A stretch of 32,427 nucleotides of DNA, taken from Helicobacter sp. 13S00482-2. Its GTDB lineage: Bacteria > Campylobacterota > Campylobacteria > Campylobacterales > Helicobacteraceae. The translations under genes and the position numbers were made by a program. Within the stretch, counting starts at the first letter, position 1. Each line of letters opens with the position of its first letter. The DNA is taken from assembly GCF_002272795.1 (NCBI RefSeq), contig NZ_MLAT01000015.1, positions 1-32,427 on the forward strand, in the 5' to 3' direction. Of the stretch, positions 7,380 through 16,533 are shown in pieces. The notes under the pieces were generated by a model. It was not told the origin of the DNA. It saw only the letters and a list, made by a program, of their open reading frames with translations, and ran no database searches.

Positions 7380-8489
7380 TCAAAATTTCTTTAAAATCAG
7401 CCCACATTCAAGATGATGCGTGTATGGAAACTGATCAAAAATCCCGCAATGCTCAATCTTGTGCGTTTTTTGCAAAATTTTCAAATCTTCTTTGAGTGAG
7501 AGGGGGTTGCAGGAGATATAAATAATGACATCAAATTTTTGAATGAATGTTAGCATATTCGCATCATTAATTCCACTTCTAGGAGGATCTAAGAGAATAT
7601 GTGAGAAGTTGAATTCATTTAGATTGATTTCCCTAAGACGAAAAAAATCCCTTTCCCTATTTAGAGCTTCTATGGTTTCAGCACCACTTAAACGTGCACA
7701 GGTGATATTATGGATTTGGTTTTTTTGGGCATTTTGTTCAAGTGTTTTGATAGCGGATTTGACAACTTCAGTGGCGAAAACTTTTCTAAATCTCTTAGAA
7801 AGTGGTATCGTGAAATTTCCACTTCCACAATACATTTCTAACAAGTCACTTTTTATATTAAGAGGGAGTTTTGAGAGTACAAATTGTATCATTTGAATAT
7901 TTATATAGGGATTGGGTTGTGAAAATCTACCTTCTTGTTGTATATAGAAAAATTCTTGTTTATCAATACATAAGATTTCATTGATGAAGTCTTTACCAAT
8001 AGTGATTTTCTCTCCCTTGCTCCTACCTATAATTGAGCATTGTAGCTTTTGAGTAAGTTTAGCAAGCGTTTTTTGCAAGTCTTGATCTAGTTTTTTATGA
8101 TAAATAAGCGTGATGATGGTTTCGCCTGATATGCCTCCAAGCACCCTGACTCCATAGAGTTTATATCTGATGATAGGATTTTTATTGATAATTGTAAGCA
8201 GTATTTTTAGTTTGTCTTGAAGGTGAGGTAGGATAATTGGACAAGAGATGATTTTAACCCGATGGTTTTTGCCATAAGCATTCATTGATAAGTAGATTTT
8301 ATCATTTTCTGTATGTAACCTGAATTCAGCTCTAGCCCTAAAACCACTAGCAGGAGACAAAAATTTTTCGACATCCTGATCTTTGATATGAAAAAGTTCT
8401 AGGAAGGTATGGAGTTTTTTCTCAAATTGAATAGTATATTCTTGAGATATTTGACATCCTCCACATTCTAGAAAGCTTTCACAAAACAT
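7380..8489 (-). CDS. trmA: tRNA (uracil-5-)-methyltransferase, TrmA-like
   Basis: TrmA makes 5-methyluridine at position 54 of tRNA using S-adenosylmethionine. At 369 residues it matches the family length (~366). SAM-binding motif LLEMYCGSGNFT lies near 217, LLDPPRSG near 300, the catalytic Cys is C327 in YISCNP, and the general base is E361 in THHLECG; DQFPYTHH is specific to TrmA rather than RlmD. The N-terminus is unusual: C3-x5-C9-x2-C12 and C83 copy the spacing of the [4Fe-4S] ligands in RlmD, which E. coli TrmA lacks. This leaves some doubt whether the substrate is tRNA, rRNA or both. It lies 25 bases downstream of the outer-membrane protein gene and may share its promoter. Confidence 0.88.
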   Translation of the reverse strand: MFCESFLECGGCQISQEYTIQFEKKLHTFLELFHIKDQDVEKFLSPASGFRARAEFRLHTENDKIYLSMNAYGKNHRVKIISCPIILPHLQDKLKILLTIINKNPIIRYKLYGVRVLGGISGETIITLIYHKKLDQDLQKTLAKLTQKLQCSIIGRSKGEKITIGKDFINEILCIDKQEFFYIQQEGRFSQPNPYINIQMIQFVLSKLPLNIKSDLLEMYCGSGNFTIPLSKRFRKVFATEVVKSAIKTLEQNAQKNQIHNITCARLSGAETIEALNRERDFFRLREINLNEFNFSHILLDPPRSGINDANMLTFIQKFDVIIYISCNPLSLKEDLKILQKTHKIEHCGIFDQFPYTHHLECGLILKKF

Positions 8490-8514
8490 TTATAAATACC
8501 ACGTTGATACGAGG

Positions 8515-9270
8515 TCAGAATAAATAGGCGTAGTTAAAATGATAGGAGGCATTTGCTGTTATTTTTACATTTTGATAAACAAATGATGAGCTTTTTTCTG
8601 GTATTGCTTTTGTGCTTCCATCAGCACTATAGCTATCAGAGCCAAACACACTAAATGGCAATCTTGTCTCAAAAGCAAATTGATGTTTTTTGAAATAGTA
8701 ATGGAGTCCAACATTGATATAAGCACCATTTCCAAAAAGTGAATTTTGAAATGAAATAAGATTGCCATTGCCATTGCCTGCAAAATTAATATTTGTTTTA
8801 CCGTTAATATAGTTGGCAAATTCATAGCCAACACCTGCTGAAAGCCCTAAAGAAGTATTCAGAGAGTTGTAAAAATCAAATAGATAATCCATATCCATTC
8901 CATATCTCAACGCAAAATAACTTGCTTTTTTCTCAATATATATTCCTGCAGTTGTTTGGCTACCATCTTCCATGCTTAAAGAGTAATCACCCATATTTAA
9001 ATGTGCCCCAAGACGCAATCCGTGATGTGGAGTTCCATAAAATTGATATCCAATTTTAACTCCATAATTGAAAGAGGTTTTATAATGAGTCCCCAAAGAT
9101 GCTTCATTTGATGGAAGCATAAGATTTTTTTGTATATCATCTGAATATTTGAAGGTCGCCGCATTCAAATCAATCCCCACAAAAAAGCCAGTTTTTTCCT
9201 TTGCATCCATTCCAAAAGAATTTGTTATGATTAAAAATCCAGAAATAGTGGCTAAAAAAAGCTTTTTCAT
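8515..9270 (-). CDS. Small outer-membrane beta-barrel protein of Helicobacter type
   Basis: The 251-residue protein has a signal peptide (MKKLFLATISGFLIITNSFG), then alternating aromatic/Gly strands such as TGFFVGIDLNAATFKY, NYGVKIGYQFYG and NVGLHYYF, and ends NASYHFNYAYLF with the C-terminal Phe expected by the Bam machinery. It is probably an eight- to ten-stranded outer-membrane barrel. The function is unknown. The start at 9270 follows AGGAG with five bases between; an upstream in-frame start at 9309 would spoil the signal peptide. A decayed paralogue lies about 3.9 kb away on the same strand (12448-13183). Confidence 0.85.
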   Translation of the reverse strand: MKKLFLATISGFLIITNSFGMDAKEKTGFFVGIDLNAATFKYSDDIQKNLMLPSNEASLGTHYKTSFNYGVKIGYQFYGTPHHGLRLGAHLNMGDYSLSMEDGSQTTAGIYIEKKASYFALRYGMDMDYLFDFYNSLNTSLGLSAGVGYEFANYINGKTNINFAGNGNGNLISFQNSLFGNGAYINVGLHYYFKKHQFAFETRLPFSVFGSDSYSADGSTKAIPEKSSSFVYQNVKITANASYHFNYAYLF

Positions 9271-9311
9271 CTTCTCTCCTGTGTATGTAAAAATATTATT
9301 TATGGACAAAA

Positions 9312-9320
9312 ATTATATCA
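9312..9320 (-). promoter_or_regulatory. Extended -10 promoter for the outer-membrane protein gene
   Basis: On the minus strand the sequence reads TGATATAAT, a full match to the extended -10 form. It lies 41 bases upstream of the ATG at 9270, after the flavin reductase-like gene has ended. It probably drives the barrel-protein gene and possibly trmA. Confidence 0.6.
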
Positions 9321-9374
9321 TACATAGAATCCGTGCTAGATGCAACCATGGAAGTTATCATTTAATTTGACGCC

Positions 9375-9962
9375 TTATAGTAAATCTTTGCTTTGTATGA
9401 ATTGATTTGGGAGTTGATAGTAGTTTCCTACTCTTCCGATATTTTTCAAGATAAAATGCAGATCTTGTGTATAGACCTTATCATCAATAAAGCATTCTTT
9501 TGCCTCAAGTAACAGTGATTGTGAGTTTTTCCCAATGTTGAGTAAATCATAAAATTCGCACATAAAAGCAACGTTTATTTCTTTGGGAATAGGAGGATAG
9601 TTGCTATGAATGATATGCATACCAATATTGAAATTTATCGCTTCACTTACTTCATAAGGAAGTTCTTGTGAGCTTTGATGTAATGATTTTAGATTGTTTT
9701 GCTCTATCATTGAAATACTCGCTTTTTGATTTTTTAAGATATTTTTTAATGTGTCTTTTATTTCCCCATTACTTTTGGGACTGATGCAAACAGAGAATAT
9801 CACAGGATCTGCACTTAAAACACCAAAAAAACTAAAAGGAGCTAAATTTAACACTCCATTCTCGCTAATAGTGCTTATCCAGGCGATTGGGCGAGGCGTG
9901 ATGGTATTACTCAATATTTTGTATTTTGTAAGAGGAGAACTATCATTAAAGCTAATGTTCAT
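9375..9962 (-). CDS. Flavin reductase-like, FMN-binding split-barrel protein
   Basis: This 195-residue protein matches the flavin reductase-like / flavoredoxin group. The N-terminal half carries the typical TPRPIAWISTISENGVLNLAPFS and the following FFGVLSADPVIFSV, which bind FMN in this family. Relatives reduce flavins with NAD(P)H or act as flavin-dependent electron carriers; no specific partner is visible here. AAGGA precedes the ATG. Its first bases overlap the end of waaF by 11 bases on the same strand, so the two are probably co-transcribed, but the context gives no strong functional link. Confidence 0.8.
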   Translation of the reverse strand: MNISFNDSSPLTKYKILSNTITPRPIAWISTISENGVLNLAPFSFFGVLSADPVIFSVCISPKSNGEIKDTLKNILKNQKASISMIEQNNLKSLHQSSQELPYEVSEAINFNIGMHIIHSNYPPIPKEINVAFMCEFYDLLNIGKNSQSLLLEAKECFIDDKVYTQDLHFILKNIGRVGNYYQLPNQFIQSKDLL

Positions 9963-10980
9963 TCAAAATCCTTGCTGAGAGAATAGAATTCGCACTTGTG
10001 ATGACTTCGGTGGGCGTGATGAGTTTCATACAGTTGTGATGAGTTAATGGACAATCTCTTTTTTTGCACGGAGCACAGGGTATTTTTTTGTTCATTATAA
10101 TCGAATTTGGGTGTTTCCAAGGAAATGAACCTCTATCATCTGTAGGTCCAAATATCGCTATCAACGGCACCCCAAGAGCACTAGCCATATGCATAGGGCC
10201 ACTATCATTGGCAATAAAAAGATCTAGATTATTGATATTATCAATGAGTGAGTTGATGGTAGTTTTACCACTCAAATCTGTTATGTTTTTCATTATCTCT
10301 TGATTGTTGGAGAGTTTCTCTATCATCAAAATAATTTCTTTAGCGGGTTCAACATCATTTTTATCACCAAAAAGAATCACTTCATAGCCCTTTGATATAA
10401 AATTAAAAGCTACCTGTGCAAAATATTCTTTTAGCCATCTTTTGGCACTTCCAAAAGCAGCTCCTGGACTCAGACCAATTTTTATGTGGCTATTTTTGGA
10501 TTTTTGATTTGTTATCAGTTTTAGTTTTGGAGTTTTTTCTATCATCTCTTCTTCAGATTGCTTCAATATATTTTTGAGCAATAAGGAATATAAGAGCACT
10601 TGATGAGTGTTTTTTTTAATTTTTGGAGCATAGGTGAGTAAAAAAGATCGGCAATTTTTGCGATACCCTATTCTGATGGGTGATTTTGTCCAAAATAACA
10701 AGAGTGCTGAAAATATATTATTAGTGAAGGTGATGGCTATATCGTGAGAACCAATTTTTTTTGCAAGTTTGTAGGTTGCAAAAAAGCGACTTTTTGATTT
10801 TTTGGTTTCATCGATAAAATGTGATGTTATGGATTTGTCACGATCAAATATTCCACAAGTAATAGGTGTGCCAACTATTGTAAAACTAGCTTGTGGAAAA
10901 TGCTCTTTGAGTAATTCAATAGCAGCAGTTGCCATAATCGCATCTCCTAGCCAGTTTGGTAACCTCAGTAAAATCCTCAT
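9952..10980 (-). CDS. waaF: ADP-heptose:LPS heptosyltransferase II (WaaF)
   Basis: A glycosyltransferase family 9 enzyme adding the second heptose to the inner core of lipopolysaccharide at the cytoplasmic face of the inner membrane. The 342 residues are the usual length. The N-terminus [18 protein letters not shown] is characteristic of heptosyltransferases. The C-terminal domain has [14 protein letters not shown] and then [18 protein letters not shown] and [12 protein letters not shown], which bind the ADP-heptose donor. A Cys-rich segment ([11 protein letters not shown]) near the end is common in this family. AGGAAA lies before the ATG. The gene diverges from hisS. Confidence 0.93.
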   Translation of the reverse strand: MRILLRLPNWLGDAIMATAAIELLKEHFPQASFTIVGTPITCGIFDRDKSITSHFIDETKKSKSRFFATYKLAKKIGSHDIAITFTNNIFSALLLFWTKSPIRIGYRKNCRSFLLTYAPKIKKNTHQVLLYSLLLKNILKQSEEEMIEKTPKLKLITNQKSKNSHIKIGLSPGAAFGSAKRWLKEYFAQVAFNFISKGYEVILFGDKNDVEPAKEIILMIEKLSNNQEIMKNITDLSGKTTINSLIDNINNLDLFIANDSGPMHMASALGVPLIAIFGPTDDRGSFPWKHPNSIIMNKKIPCAPCKKRDCPLTHHNCMKLITPTEVITSANSILSARILNEH

Positions 10981-11066
10981 TTGTTTCCTATAGACATTTA
11001 TTTAAATTGAATTTTACACAAAAGAGGATAAAATTCAAGCAATTCAACAATCCGGAGAGTTTTTTA
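10981..11066. promoter_or_regulatory. Divergent promoter region between waaF and hisS
   Basis: The 86-base gap must hold promoters for both directions. TAAAAT words occur on the minus strand at 11011-11016 (for waaF) and on the plus strand at 11029-11034 (for hisS); both are plausible but weak -10 elements, and no -35 is clear. GGAG at 11054-11057 is the hisS ribosome binding site. Confidence 0.35.
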
Positions 11067-12389
11067 ATGCTAGTTGTACCTAGAACATTGAGTGGGTTTA
11101 AAGACAGATTGCCTAAAGAAGCGATGGCAAAAGAAAAGCTATTAGGAAAGGTTTCCAAAGTGTTTCAAAGCTTTGGATTTGTTCCCATTGAGACTCCTCA
11201 TCTTGAATATGCTGAAATACTCATCAAACAAGGTAGTGATGAAATTCAAAAAGAGCTCTATGCTTTTAAAGATCACGGTGGTAGAGATGTTGCACTTCGT
11301 TTTGATCAGACGGTGCCTTTGGCTAGATTTATCTCTCAATATCATAACCAAGTTGATCTTCCTTTTAAACGTTATGTTATTGGTAATGTTTTTCGTGGAG
11401 AGAGGGCACAGAGGGGAAGATATAGAGAATTCACTCAATGTGATTTTGATTTTATTGGGAGCAATTCTGTTGTATGTGATGCTGAGATTGTAGAGGTTAT
11501 TTATTCTTCTATGGAGTCTTTAGGTATTGAAGAATTCACTATTTGGCTCAATCATAGAGAAATTCTCAATGGAATTTGTAAATATTTTGGGGTTGTGGAA
11601 AAAAAAGATATTCAAACAACTCTTAGAGTCATTGATAAACTTGATAAAATTGGCGAAGATGGTGTGTGTGTTGAGCTTAAAAAAGAGCTTAATATGACAG
11701 AGAAAAAAATACAAGGCTTACTTAAGGCAACAAGCATAAAACAGATTGGATCTAGTGATGAATTTTTTGATGAAATATCGCCAATGAAGGAATGGAATGA
11801 GGAGTTAAAAAAGGGAATACAAGAGCTTGAAGAAATGTATCAAATCCTCTCAAGTTTGCAAATGGATAGGGATACTTATCGGGTTAATTTTTCTATTGCT
11901 AGAGGACTTGGATATTACACAGGTATTGTGTATGAGACTACTTTGAATTCCCTTAAAAGTTTAGGGAGTGTTTGTTCAGGTGGGAGATATGATGATCTGA
12001 CAAGAACATTTTCAAAAGAAAAACTAAGTGGAGTGGGTGCTTCCATTGGTATAGACAGACTTTTAGCAGGGCTTGAAGAACTTGGATTGCTGAGTGATAA
12101 ATCTACAAATGCAAGGATCTTGATTTCTTGTATGGATGAAGCTTATTTTAGTTATGCACACGCTCTTGCAGAGTCATTTCGTAGTAGCAATGTGAATACA
12201 GAAGTATATCCAGAGGCCACAAAATTAAAGAAACAATTCAGCTACGCACATTCCAAAGGACACGAATTTGTGATCGTTATTGGGGAAGATGAATATGCAT
12301 CTAAAACCATCACAATCAAAAATATGACCTCAGGAATGCAATTAGATAGGCTTAGTTTTCTTAAGATTCTTGAAATCATCAAAGAATAG
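11067..12389 (+). CDS. hisS: Histidyl-tRNA synthetase
   Basis: This class II aminoacyl-tRNA synthetase charges tRNA-His with histidine and ATP. The 440-residue product has motif 1 near the start ([15 protein letters not shown]), motif 2 ([21 protein letters not shown]), and the family-specific [10 protein letters not shown] followed by [12 protein letters not shown]. Motif 3 is [10 protein letters not shown]. The C-terminal ~90 residues are the anticodon-binding domain. The ATG at 11067 follows CGGAGAG with normal spacing. An in-frame start 111 bases upstream would overlap the waaF coding region and adds unrelated sequence. Confidence 0.96.
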   Translation: MLVVPRTLSGFKDRLPKEAMAKEKLLGKVSKVFQSFGFVPIETPHLEYAEILIKQGSDEIQKELYAFKDHGGRDVALRFDQTVPLARFISQYHNQVDLPFKRYVIGNVFRGERAQRGRYREFTQCDFDFIGSNSVVCDAEIVEVIYSSMESLGIEEFTIWLNHREILNGICKYFGVVEKKDIQTTLRVIDKLDKIGEDGVCVELKKELNMTEKKIQGLLKATSIKQIGSSDEFFDEISPMKEWNEELKKGIQELEEMYQILSSLQMDRDTYRVNFSIARGLGYYTGIVYETTLNSLKSLGSVCSGGRYDDLTRTFSKEKLSGVGASIGIDRLLAGLEELGLLSDKSTNARILISCMDEAYFSYAHALAESFRSSNVNTEVYPEATKLKKQFSYAHSKGHEFVIVIGEDEYASKTITIKNMTSGMQLDRLSFLKILEIIKE

Positions 12390-12399
12390 CATAGAAGAG

Positions 12400-12424
12400 A
12401 TTTAATTAGTATTACTAATTAAAT
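12400..12424. terminator. Palindromic hairpin after hisS
   Basis: ATTTAATTAGT and ACTAATTAAAT are perfect inverted repeats of 11 bases around the loop ATT, 10 bases after the hisS stop codon. The stem is almost all A/T and has no long U run on either side, so termination would be weak. Its place between the convergent hisS and outer-membrane pseudogene suggests a bidirectional terminator. Confidence 0.45.
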
Positions 12425-12447
12425 TAGAGGGCTCAAAATCTATAGGT

Positions 12448-13183
12448 CTAGCTGAATTTAACTCTTGCAAAACCCATGAACACACCTTCTTCATAAGCCT
12501 CCTATTGGGGTTGAAGAAGTGCTTGAAGGTATGCTTTGTTTTATAGTTCCCCTTCCACTATAACCATAGATAGTGAAACTAAAAGGAAGTTTCAAACCAA
12601 ATTCAAATTCGTTGTTCTTGATGCAGTAATGTGCTCCTAGATTGAGATAAGCACCATTTCCAAAAAGTGAGTTTTATACGTTACTGAGGTAGTTCTATTA
12701 TCGATAGTTGTTGTTCTAGCTACATAATTAGCTAACTCGTAACCAAAACCAAAGGAAAGCCCGATAGAATCCTTGCTTGTGTTGTAAAAATCATACAGAT
12801 AATCCACATCAATACCATATCGCAGACCAGGATAATTCGCTTTTTTCTGCATCTTGTATCGTCTTTGTTCTATAATTCTAGAACTGAAGTATCTTTTTTG
12901 GTCTTGAGTAGCTACCCATATTGAGGTGGGCTCTTATACAAAACCCTTATTTGGGTGTCACATAGAGTTGATAAGCTCCTTTTAGTTCATATTAAAGGGT
13001 TTTATTTGGGAAACCCATTATACTTTCATCAAATGTTGTAGATGGACATAATTTTCCTGACAATAAACCTGATACTTTATCATTATAATCAAAAGCACTA
13101 GATCCTAGATTGACCGCATCAAAACTCACTCTTTGCTTCTTTTTTATTCCAAAAGAGACACTAGTGATAAGCGAAACTGCCAT
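12448..13183 (-). pseudogene. Decayed paralogue of the outer-membrane protein gene at 8515-9270
   Basis: Pieces in different minus-strand frames line up in order with the intact barrel protein. The N-terminal piece (12992-13183) includes FDAVNLGSSAFDYND, against FVGIDLNAATFKYSD. A short middle piece near 12907-12936 reads RAHLNMGSYS, against LGAHLNMGDYS. The next piece (about 12670-12850) reads LRYGIDVDYLYDFYN and GYELANY, against LRYGMDMDYLFDFYN and GYEFANY. The last piece reads SLFGNGAYLNLGAHY then LPFSF, ending in another frame as FMGFARVKFS. At least three frame changes and several stops break it, and the signal peptide is shortened. It can no longer yield a barrel. Confidence 0.85.
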
Positions 13184-13452
13184 TATAGAAGTATAGATTT
13201 TATTTATTAATTATATTTTAATTTTATTTTAAGATGATTTATTAAATCTTATATCTTATTATAATTAGCTTAAAATTATTAATTAATGATTTATATTAAT
13301 AATAAATTTATTTTTTATAATAATTTTAATAATTTTGAATGATGACTGGACACCTAAAAAAATTCGCTAGTGTTTGGGATTTATTATCAAGATTTGGGTA
13401 TCATTTTTGCTTTTAAATTTCAAAGCTATATTTATCGAATGGGGTTGTCATA
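13184..13452. other. Very AT-rich intergenic region
   Basis: Bases 13190-13340 are almost entirely A and T, with many short self-complementary words (for example TTAATTAA, TATTAATA). No reading frame of note is present. The rest precedes the META-domain lipoprotein gene and probably holds its promoter; TATCAT near 13399 and TATATTTAT near 13430 are weak candidates. A GGGG eight bases before the ATG at 13453 is the only ribosome-binding-like sequence. Confidence 0.5.
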
Positions 13453-14103
13453 ATGAAGTTTTTTGGTTTGGTTTTAGTGGGCGTATTTTTTACCTCGTGT
13501 TCATTGTTTAATGCTTTTGATGGAAATATCTCTCAGAATAATTGGAAAATACAAAAAATCATTGTCGGAGGCAAGGAATACCTCTCCCCGCAATCGCTAA
13601 AGGCAGAGACAACAAAGAATTCTCAAGCTTCACAAGAGATTGAACAAAACAATTCAGATGGTATGAGCAACGAAGATGACACTGCAAATGCGTTGTCTTC
13701 TGGACAAAATACTCTTCTTTCTGATTCAGATATCAATGCAACTGATGATATGCAAAATGATTCTGATAATATCAAGCAAACTAAACCATCTTTGGTTGAA
13801 GGTGAATTCACTAGTTTAAATGAGATTTCTACAATGACTTTTGATCCATCTCAACACAGAATTTATGGTCTTGCTGCTTGCAATAATTATTTTGCTAGTT
13901 ATGCTTGGAAGGATGATGATCATATTGAGGTTGGCAATACAGGGATTACTAGGAAGCTTTGCAATCCTGATGAGTTGATGAGTTTTGAGTTTAGGTTTAT
14001 GAGGGATTTTAATGGACTATTCACAATTACTAGAAATAAGTCCTCAATGATATTAGATAATGGAAAAATGCAGATATATCTTCAAGCAATAAATCCGCAA
14101 TGA
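13453..14103 (+). CDS. META-domain (HslJ-like) lipoprotein with acidic insert
   Basis: The N-terminus MKFFGLVLVGVFFTSC ends in a lipobox with C16, so this is probably a lipid-anchored envelope protein. The META domain is recognisable from its first strand (NNWKIQKIIVGGKEY, about 29-43) and the later part (MTFDPSQHRIYGLAACNNYFASY and ITRKLCNPDELMSFEFRFMRDF, about 128-190). Between them lies a low-complexity Ser/Asn/Asp/Gln-rich stretch of about 70 residues, so the domain seems split by an unstructured loop. HslJ-type proteins are linked to envelope stress or novobiocin resistance in other bacteria, but no function can be assigned here. It is the first gene of an eight-gene run and overlaps the next by four bases (ATGA). 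Confidence 0.8.
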   Translation: MKFFGLVLVGVFFTSCSLFNAFDGNISQNNWKIQKIIVGGKEYLSPQSLKAETTKNSQASQEIEQNNSDGMSNEDDTANALSSGQNTLLSDSDINATDDMQNDSDNIKQTKPSLVEGEFTSLNEISTMTFDPSQHRIYGLAACNNYFASYAWKDDDHIEVGNTGITRKLCNPDELMSFEFRFMRDFNGLFTITRNKSSMILDNGKMQIYLQAINPQ

Positions 14104-14687
14104 ATACAATCCTAACTCAAGTGCATTGTGAAATCACCATTAAAGGCTCAAGGTTTTTGGCTTTTTTGATTCCTTTTGATGATTTTGAGCAAACCTTAAA
14201 TCAGCTTAGAAAAACCCACCTCAAAGCCGCTCATTTCGTTTATGCTTATCGTGCTATGATAAAAGATCAGCTAAATGAAAGGTTTAGCGATGATAAAGAG
14301 CCTAAGGGAAGCTCTGGAATGCCCATTTTGAATGTCTTAAGAGGAAAAGAACTTATCAATATTGTAGCAATTGTCGTGCGGTATTTTGGGGGCACTTTGC
14401 TAGGAGTGGGTGGGCTTGTTAGGGCATACACTCAAAGTGTGCTTGAATGTTGTCATCTAGGGGAAGATTCGGGAGCTTTTTTGAGATTTGAAAGATTTAG
14501 CACTAGCTATTTGGAATGTGAATATTCACTCTTAGGACAGCTTGAGTATTTAGCAAAAAAACTTGAAATTATTTTAGAAAAAGAGGCTTTTTTGCAAAAG
14601 GTGGTTAAAATCAAAATATCAGGTTCAGCAACAAAAGTGGATTCATTTCTAAAAGAGTATGAGCAGGATTTAAAATTCAGGAGTTAA
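14100..14687 (+). CDS. YigZ/IMPACT family protein
   Basis: The 195-residue product has the IMPACT-family core: a first part with GSRFLAFLIPFDD and AAHFVYAYR, then the signature RFSDDKEPKGSSGMPIL and VAIVVRYFGGTLLGVGGL near residues 60-110. The C-terminal half fits the small RNA-binding-like domain of bacterial YigZ. The family is linked to translation or stress in eukaryotes, but the bacterial role is unsettled. Its ATG overlaps the stop of the lipoprotein gene, pointing to coupled translation. Confidence 0.88.
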   Translation: MNTILTQVHCEITIKGSRFLAFLIPFDDFEQTLNQLRKTHLKAAHFVYAYRAMIKDQLNERFSDDKEPKGSSGMPILNVLRGKELINIVAIVVRYFGGTLLGVGGLVRAYTQSVLECCHLGEDSGAFLRFERFSTSYLECEYSLLGQLEYLAKKLEIILEKEAFLQKVVKIKISGSATKVDSFLKEYEQDLKFRS

Positions 14688-14689
14688 GT

Positions 14690-15133
14690 ATGGAGATTCT
14701 GAGTGAATATTATTCGTGGATTAAAGTAATGCATATCATTGCCTTTGTTTCTTGGATGGCAATGCTCTTTTATCTCCCTAGAATCTTTGTTTATCATAGC
14801 GAAAATAGATCAAATAAAAGCTATACTGATATTGCAAAAGTTCAAGAGAGAAAGCTTTATTCATTTATTGGTAAGCCCGCTATGGTTTTAACTCTGATCA
14901 CAGGGATTTTGATGATCGCTATCAATCCTACGTTATTTAAAATGGGAGCTTGGCTACATCTAAAGCTACTTTTTGTGGTATTTTTATTGATCTATCATTT
15001 TGTGTGTGGTTATTACCTCAAGAGATTTAAAGATGATAGGTGTGAAAAAAGTGGTATATTTTTTAGAATATTCAATGAAATACCTACGTTGTGTTTGATA
15101 GTGATTACTATTTGTGCAGTGATTAAATTTTAG
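14690..15133 (+). CDS. hemJ: Protoporphyrinogen IX oxidase HemJ
   Basis: HemJ performs the penultimate step of haem synthesis, oxidising protoporphyrinogen IX in the inner membrane. The 147-residue protein has four hydrophobic segments. The first contains the conserved histidine and aromatic pattern [22 protein letters not shown], with family-typical H15 followed by FVYH. A conserved KPAM segment precedes the second helix and LHLKLL the third. Length and layout match the family. It lies two bases after the yigZ-like gene and eight before argH. Haem is needed by NapB and other cytochromes. Confidence 0.9.
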   Translation: MEILSEYYSWIKVMHIIAFVSWMAMLFYLPRIFVYHSENRSNKSYTDIAKVQERKLYSFIGKPAMVLTLITGILMIAINPTLFKMGAWLHLKLLFVVFLLIYHFVCGYYLKRFKDDRCEKSGIFFRIFNEIPTLCLIVITICAVIKF

Positions 15134-15141
15134 GAGAAGTG

Positions 15142-16533
15142 ATGGCAAAATTATGGGGCGGAAGATTCACCCAAGATAGTAGCAGTTTGTTAGATAGCTT
15201 CAATGCTTCCATTGCTTTTGATCAAGAACTTTGGGAATACGATATTGCCGGTTCTAAAGTTCATGCAAAAATGCTTTTGAGTATTGGTGTTTTAAAAAGA
15301 TCTGAATATGAAAGCATTATCAATGGACTACAGAGTATTGCAGAACGGATTAAAAAAGATGAGTTTGAATTCAAGATTGTTGATGAAGATATTCATATGG
15401 CCATTGAAAGTGCTCTTATAGATCTTGTTGGTGAGGCGGGGAAAAAACTCCATACCGCTAGAAGTCGAAATGATCAAGTTGCACTTGATTTTAGAATGTA
15501 TGTCTTAGATTATAATCGTAAAATCAGATTAAAAATACTAGATCTAATGGATACTATCTTGGAAGTTGCCAAAGAACATACTGATACTATTATGCCTGGA
15601 ATGACACATCTTCAGCACGCTCAACCTATTAATTTTGGATTTCATTTGGTTGCTTGGTGCGTGAGCTTAAAGAGAGATTATCAAAGATTTTCAGACAGTT
15701 TTGAGCGTAATAACTTTCTACCATTGGGTGTTGGTGCATTAGCTGGGACACCTTATGGCAATGATAGAGAAATGATGGCAAAAGATCTAGGCTTTAAAGC
15801 TCCTACCTTGAATGCTATGGACACTGTTAGCGAAAGAGATTTTGCACTAGATATGCTCTATGATATTTCAATGCTTTTAATGCATATCTCTAGATTTTCA
15901 GAAGAGTTAGTGTTATGGAGTAGCTATGAGTTCAAATTCATTTCTATTTCAGATGCGTATTCTACTGGAAGTTCTATTATGCCCCAAAAGAAGAATCCTG
16001 ATGTCCCTGAACTTTTGCGTGGAAAAAGTGGGAGAGTTTTTGGAAATCTTATGGGGCTTCTTAGTGTTATGAAGGGATTACCTCTTGCATATAACAAAGA
16101 TACACAAGAAGATAAAGAAGGTGTATTTGATAGTGTTAAAACCACAATGATTTCTTTAGAGATACTAAAAGAAGTTCTTGCTAGTATGAGAATCTATCCA
16201 GAAAATATGCTAAAAATGGCAAAAATAGGTCATTTGACAGCTACAGATTTAGCTGATTTTTTGGTCAGAGAAAAGCAATTGCCATTTAGGGAAGCGCATC
16301 ATATCACTGGAGAGGTGGTGGCTTTTGCTGAGAAAAAAGGTGTCGATATTAGCGAATTGAGTGAAGATGAAATATTTCAAATAACTTCTTTAAAGCTTGT
16401 AGGAATTGAAAAAATATTAGATATTAAAACATCAATGAATGCACGAGATAGTCTTGGAGGGACATCTACTCGTAGGACAAAAGAACAGATAGATGACTTA
16501 AAAAACTGGATAGATGAGAAAAAAAATGGATAA
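15142..16533 (+). CDS. argH: Argininosuccinate lyase
   Basis: ArgH splits argininosuccinate into arginine and fumarate, the last step of arginine synthesis. The 463-residue product has the family start [10 protein letters not shown], the substrate-binding [16 protein letters not shown], and the fumarase/aspartase superfamily signature [20 protein letters not shown] with the catalytic Ser in the flexible loop. The late [15 protein letters not shown] segment is also typical. AGGAG lies five bases before the ATG at 15142; the GTG at 15139 is less likely. Its end overlaps ubiE by eight bases in the form ATGGATAA. Confidence 0.97.
   Translation: MAKLWGGRFTQDSSSLLDSFNASIAFDQELWEYDIAGSKVHAKMLLSIGVLKRSEYESIINGLQSIAERIKKDEFEFKIVDEDIHMAIESALIDLVGEAGKKLHTARSRNDQVALDFRMYVLDYNRKIRLKILDLMDTILEVAKEHTDTIMPGMTHLQHAQPINFGFHLVAWCVSLKRDYQRFSDSFERNNFLPLGVGALAGTPYGNDREMMAKDLGFKAPTLNAMDTVSERDFALDMLYDISMLLMHISRFSEELVLWSSYEFKFISISDAYSTGSSIMPQKKNPDVPELLRGKSGRVFGNLMGLLSVMKGLPLAYNKDTQEDKEGVFDSVKTTMISLEILKEVLASMRIYPENMLKMAKIGHLTATDLADFLVREKQLPFREAHHITGEVVAFAEKKGVDISELSEDEIFQITSLKLVGIEKILDIKTSMNARDSLGGTSTRRTKEQIDDLKNWIDEKKNG

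Noticed and set aside
13190-13340. Very AT-rich block as a replication origin or phage attachment site
   Set aside because: No DnaA boxes, no direct repeats flanking an insert, no integrase or replication gene nearby.
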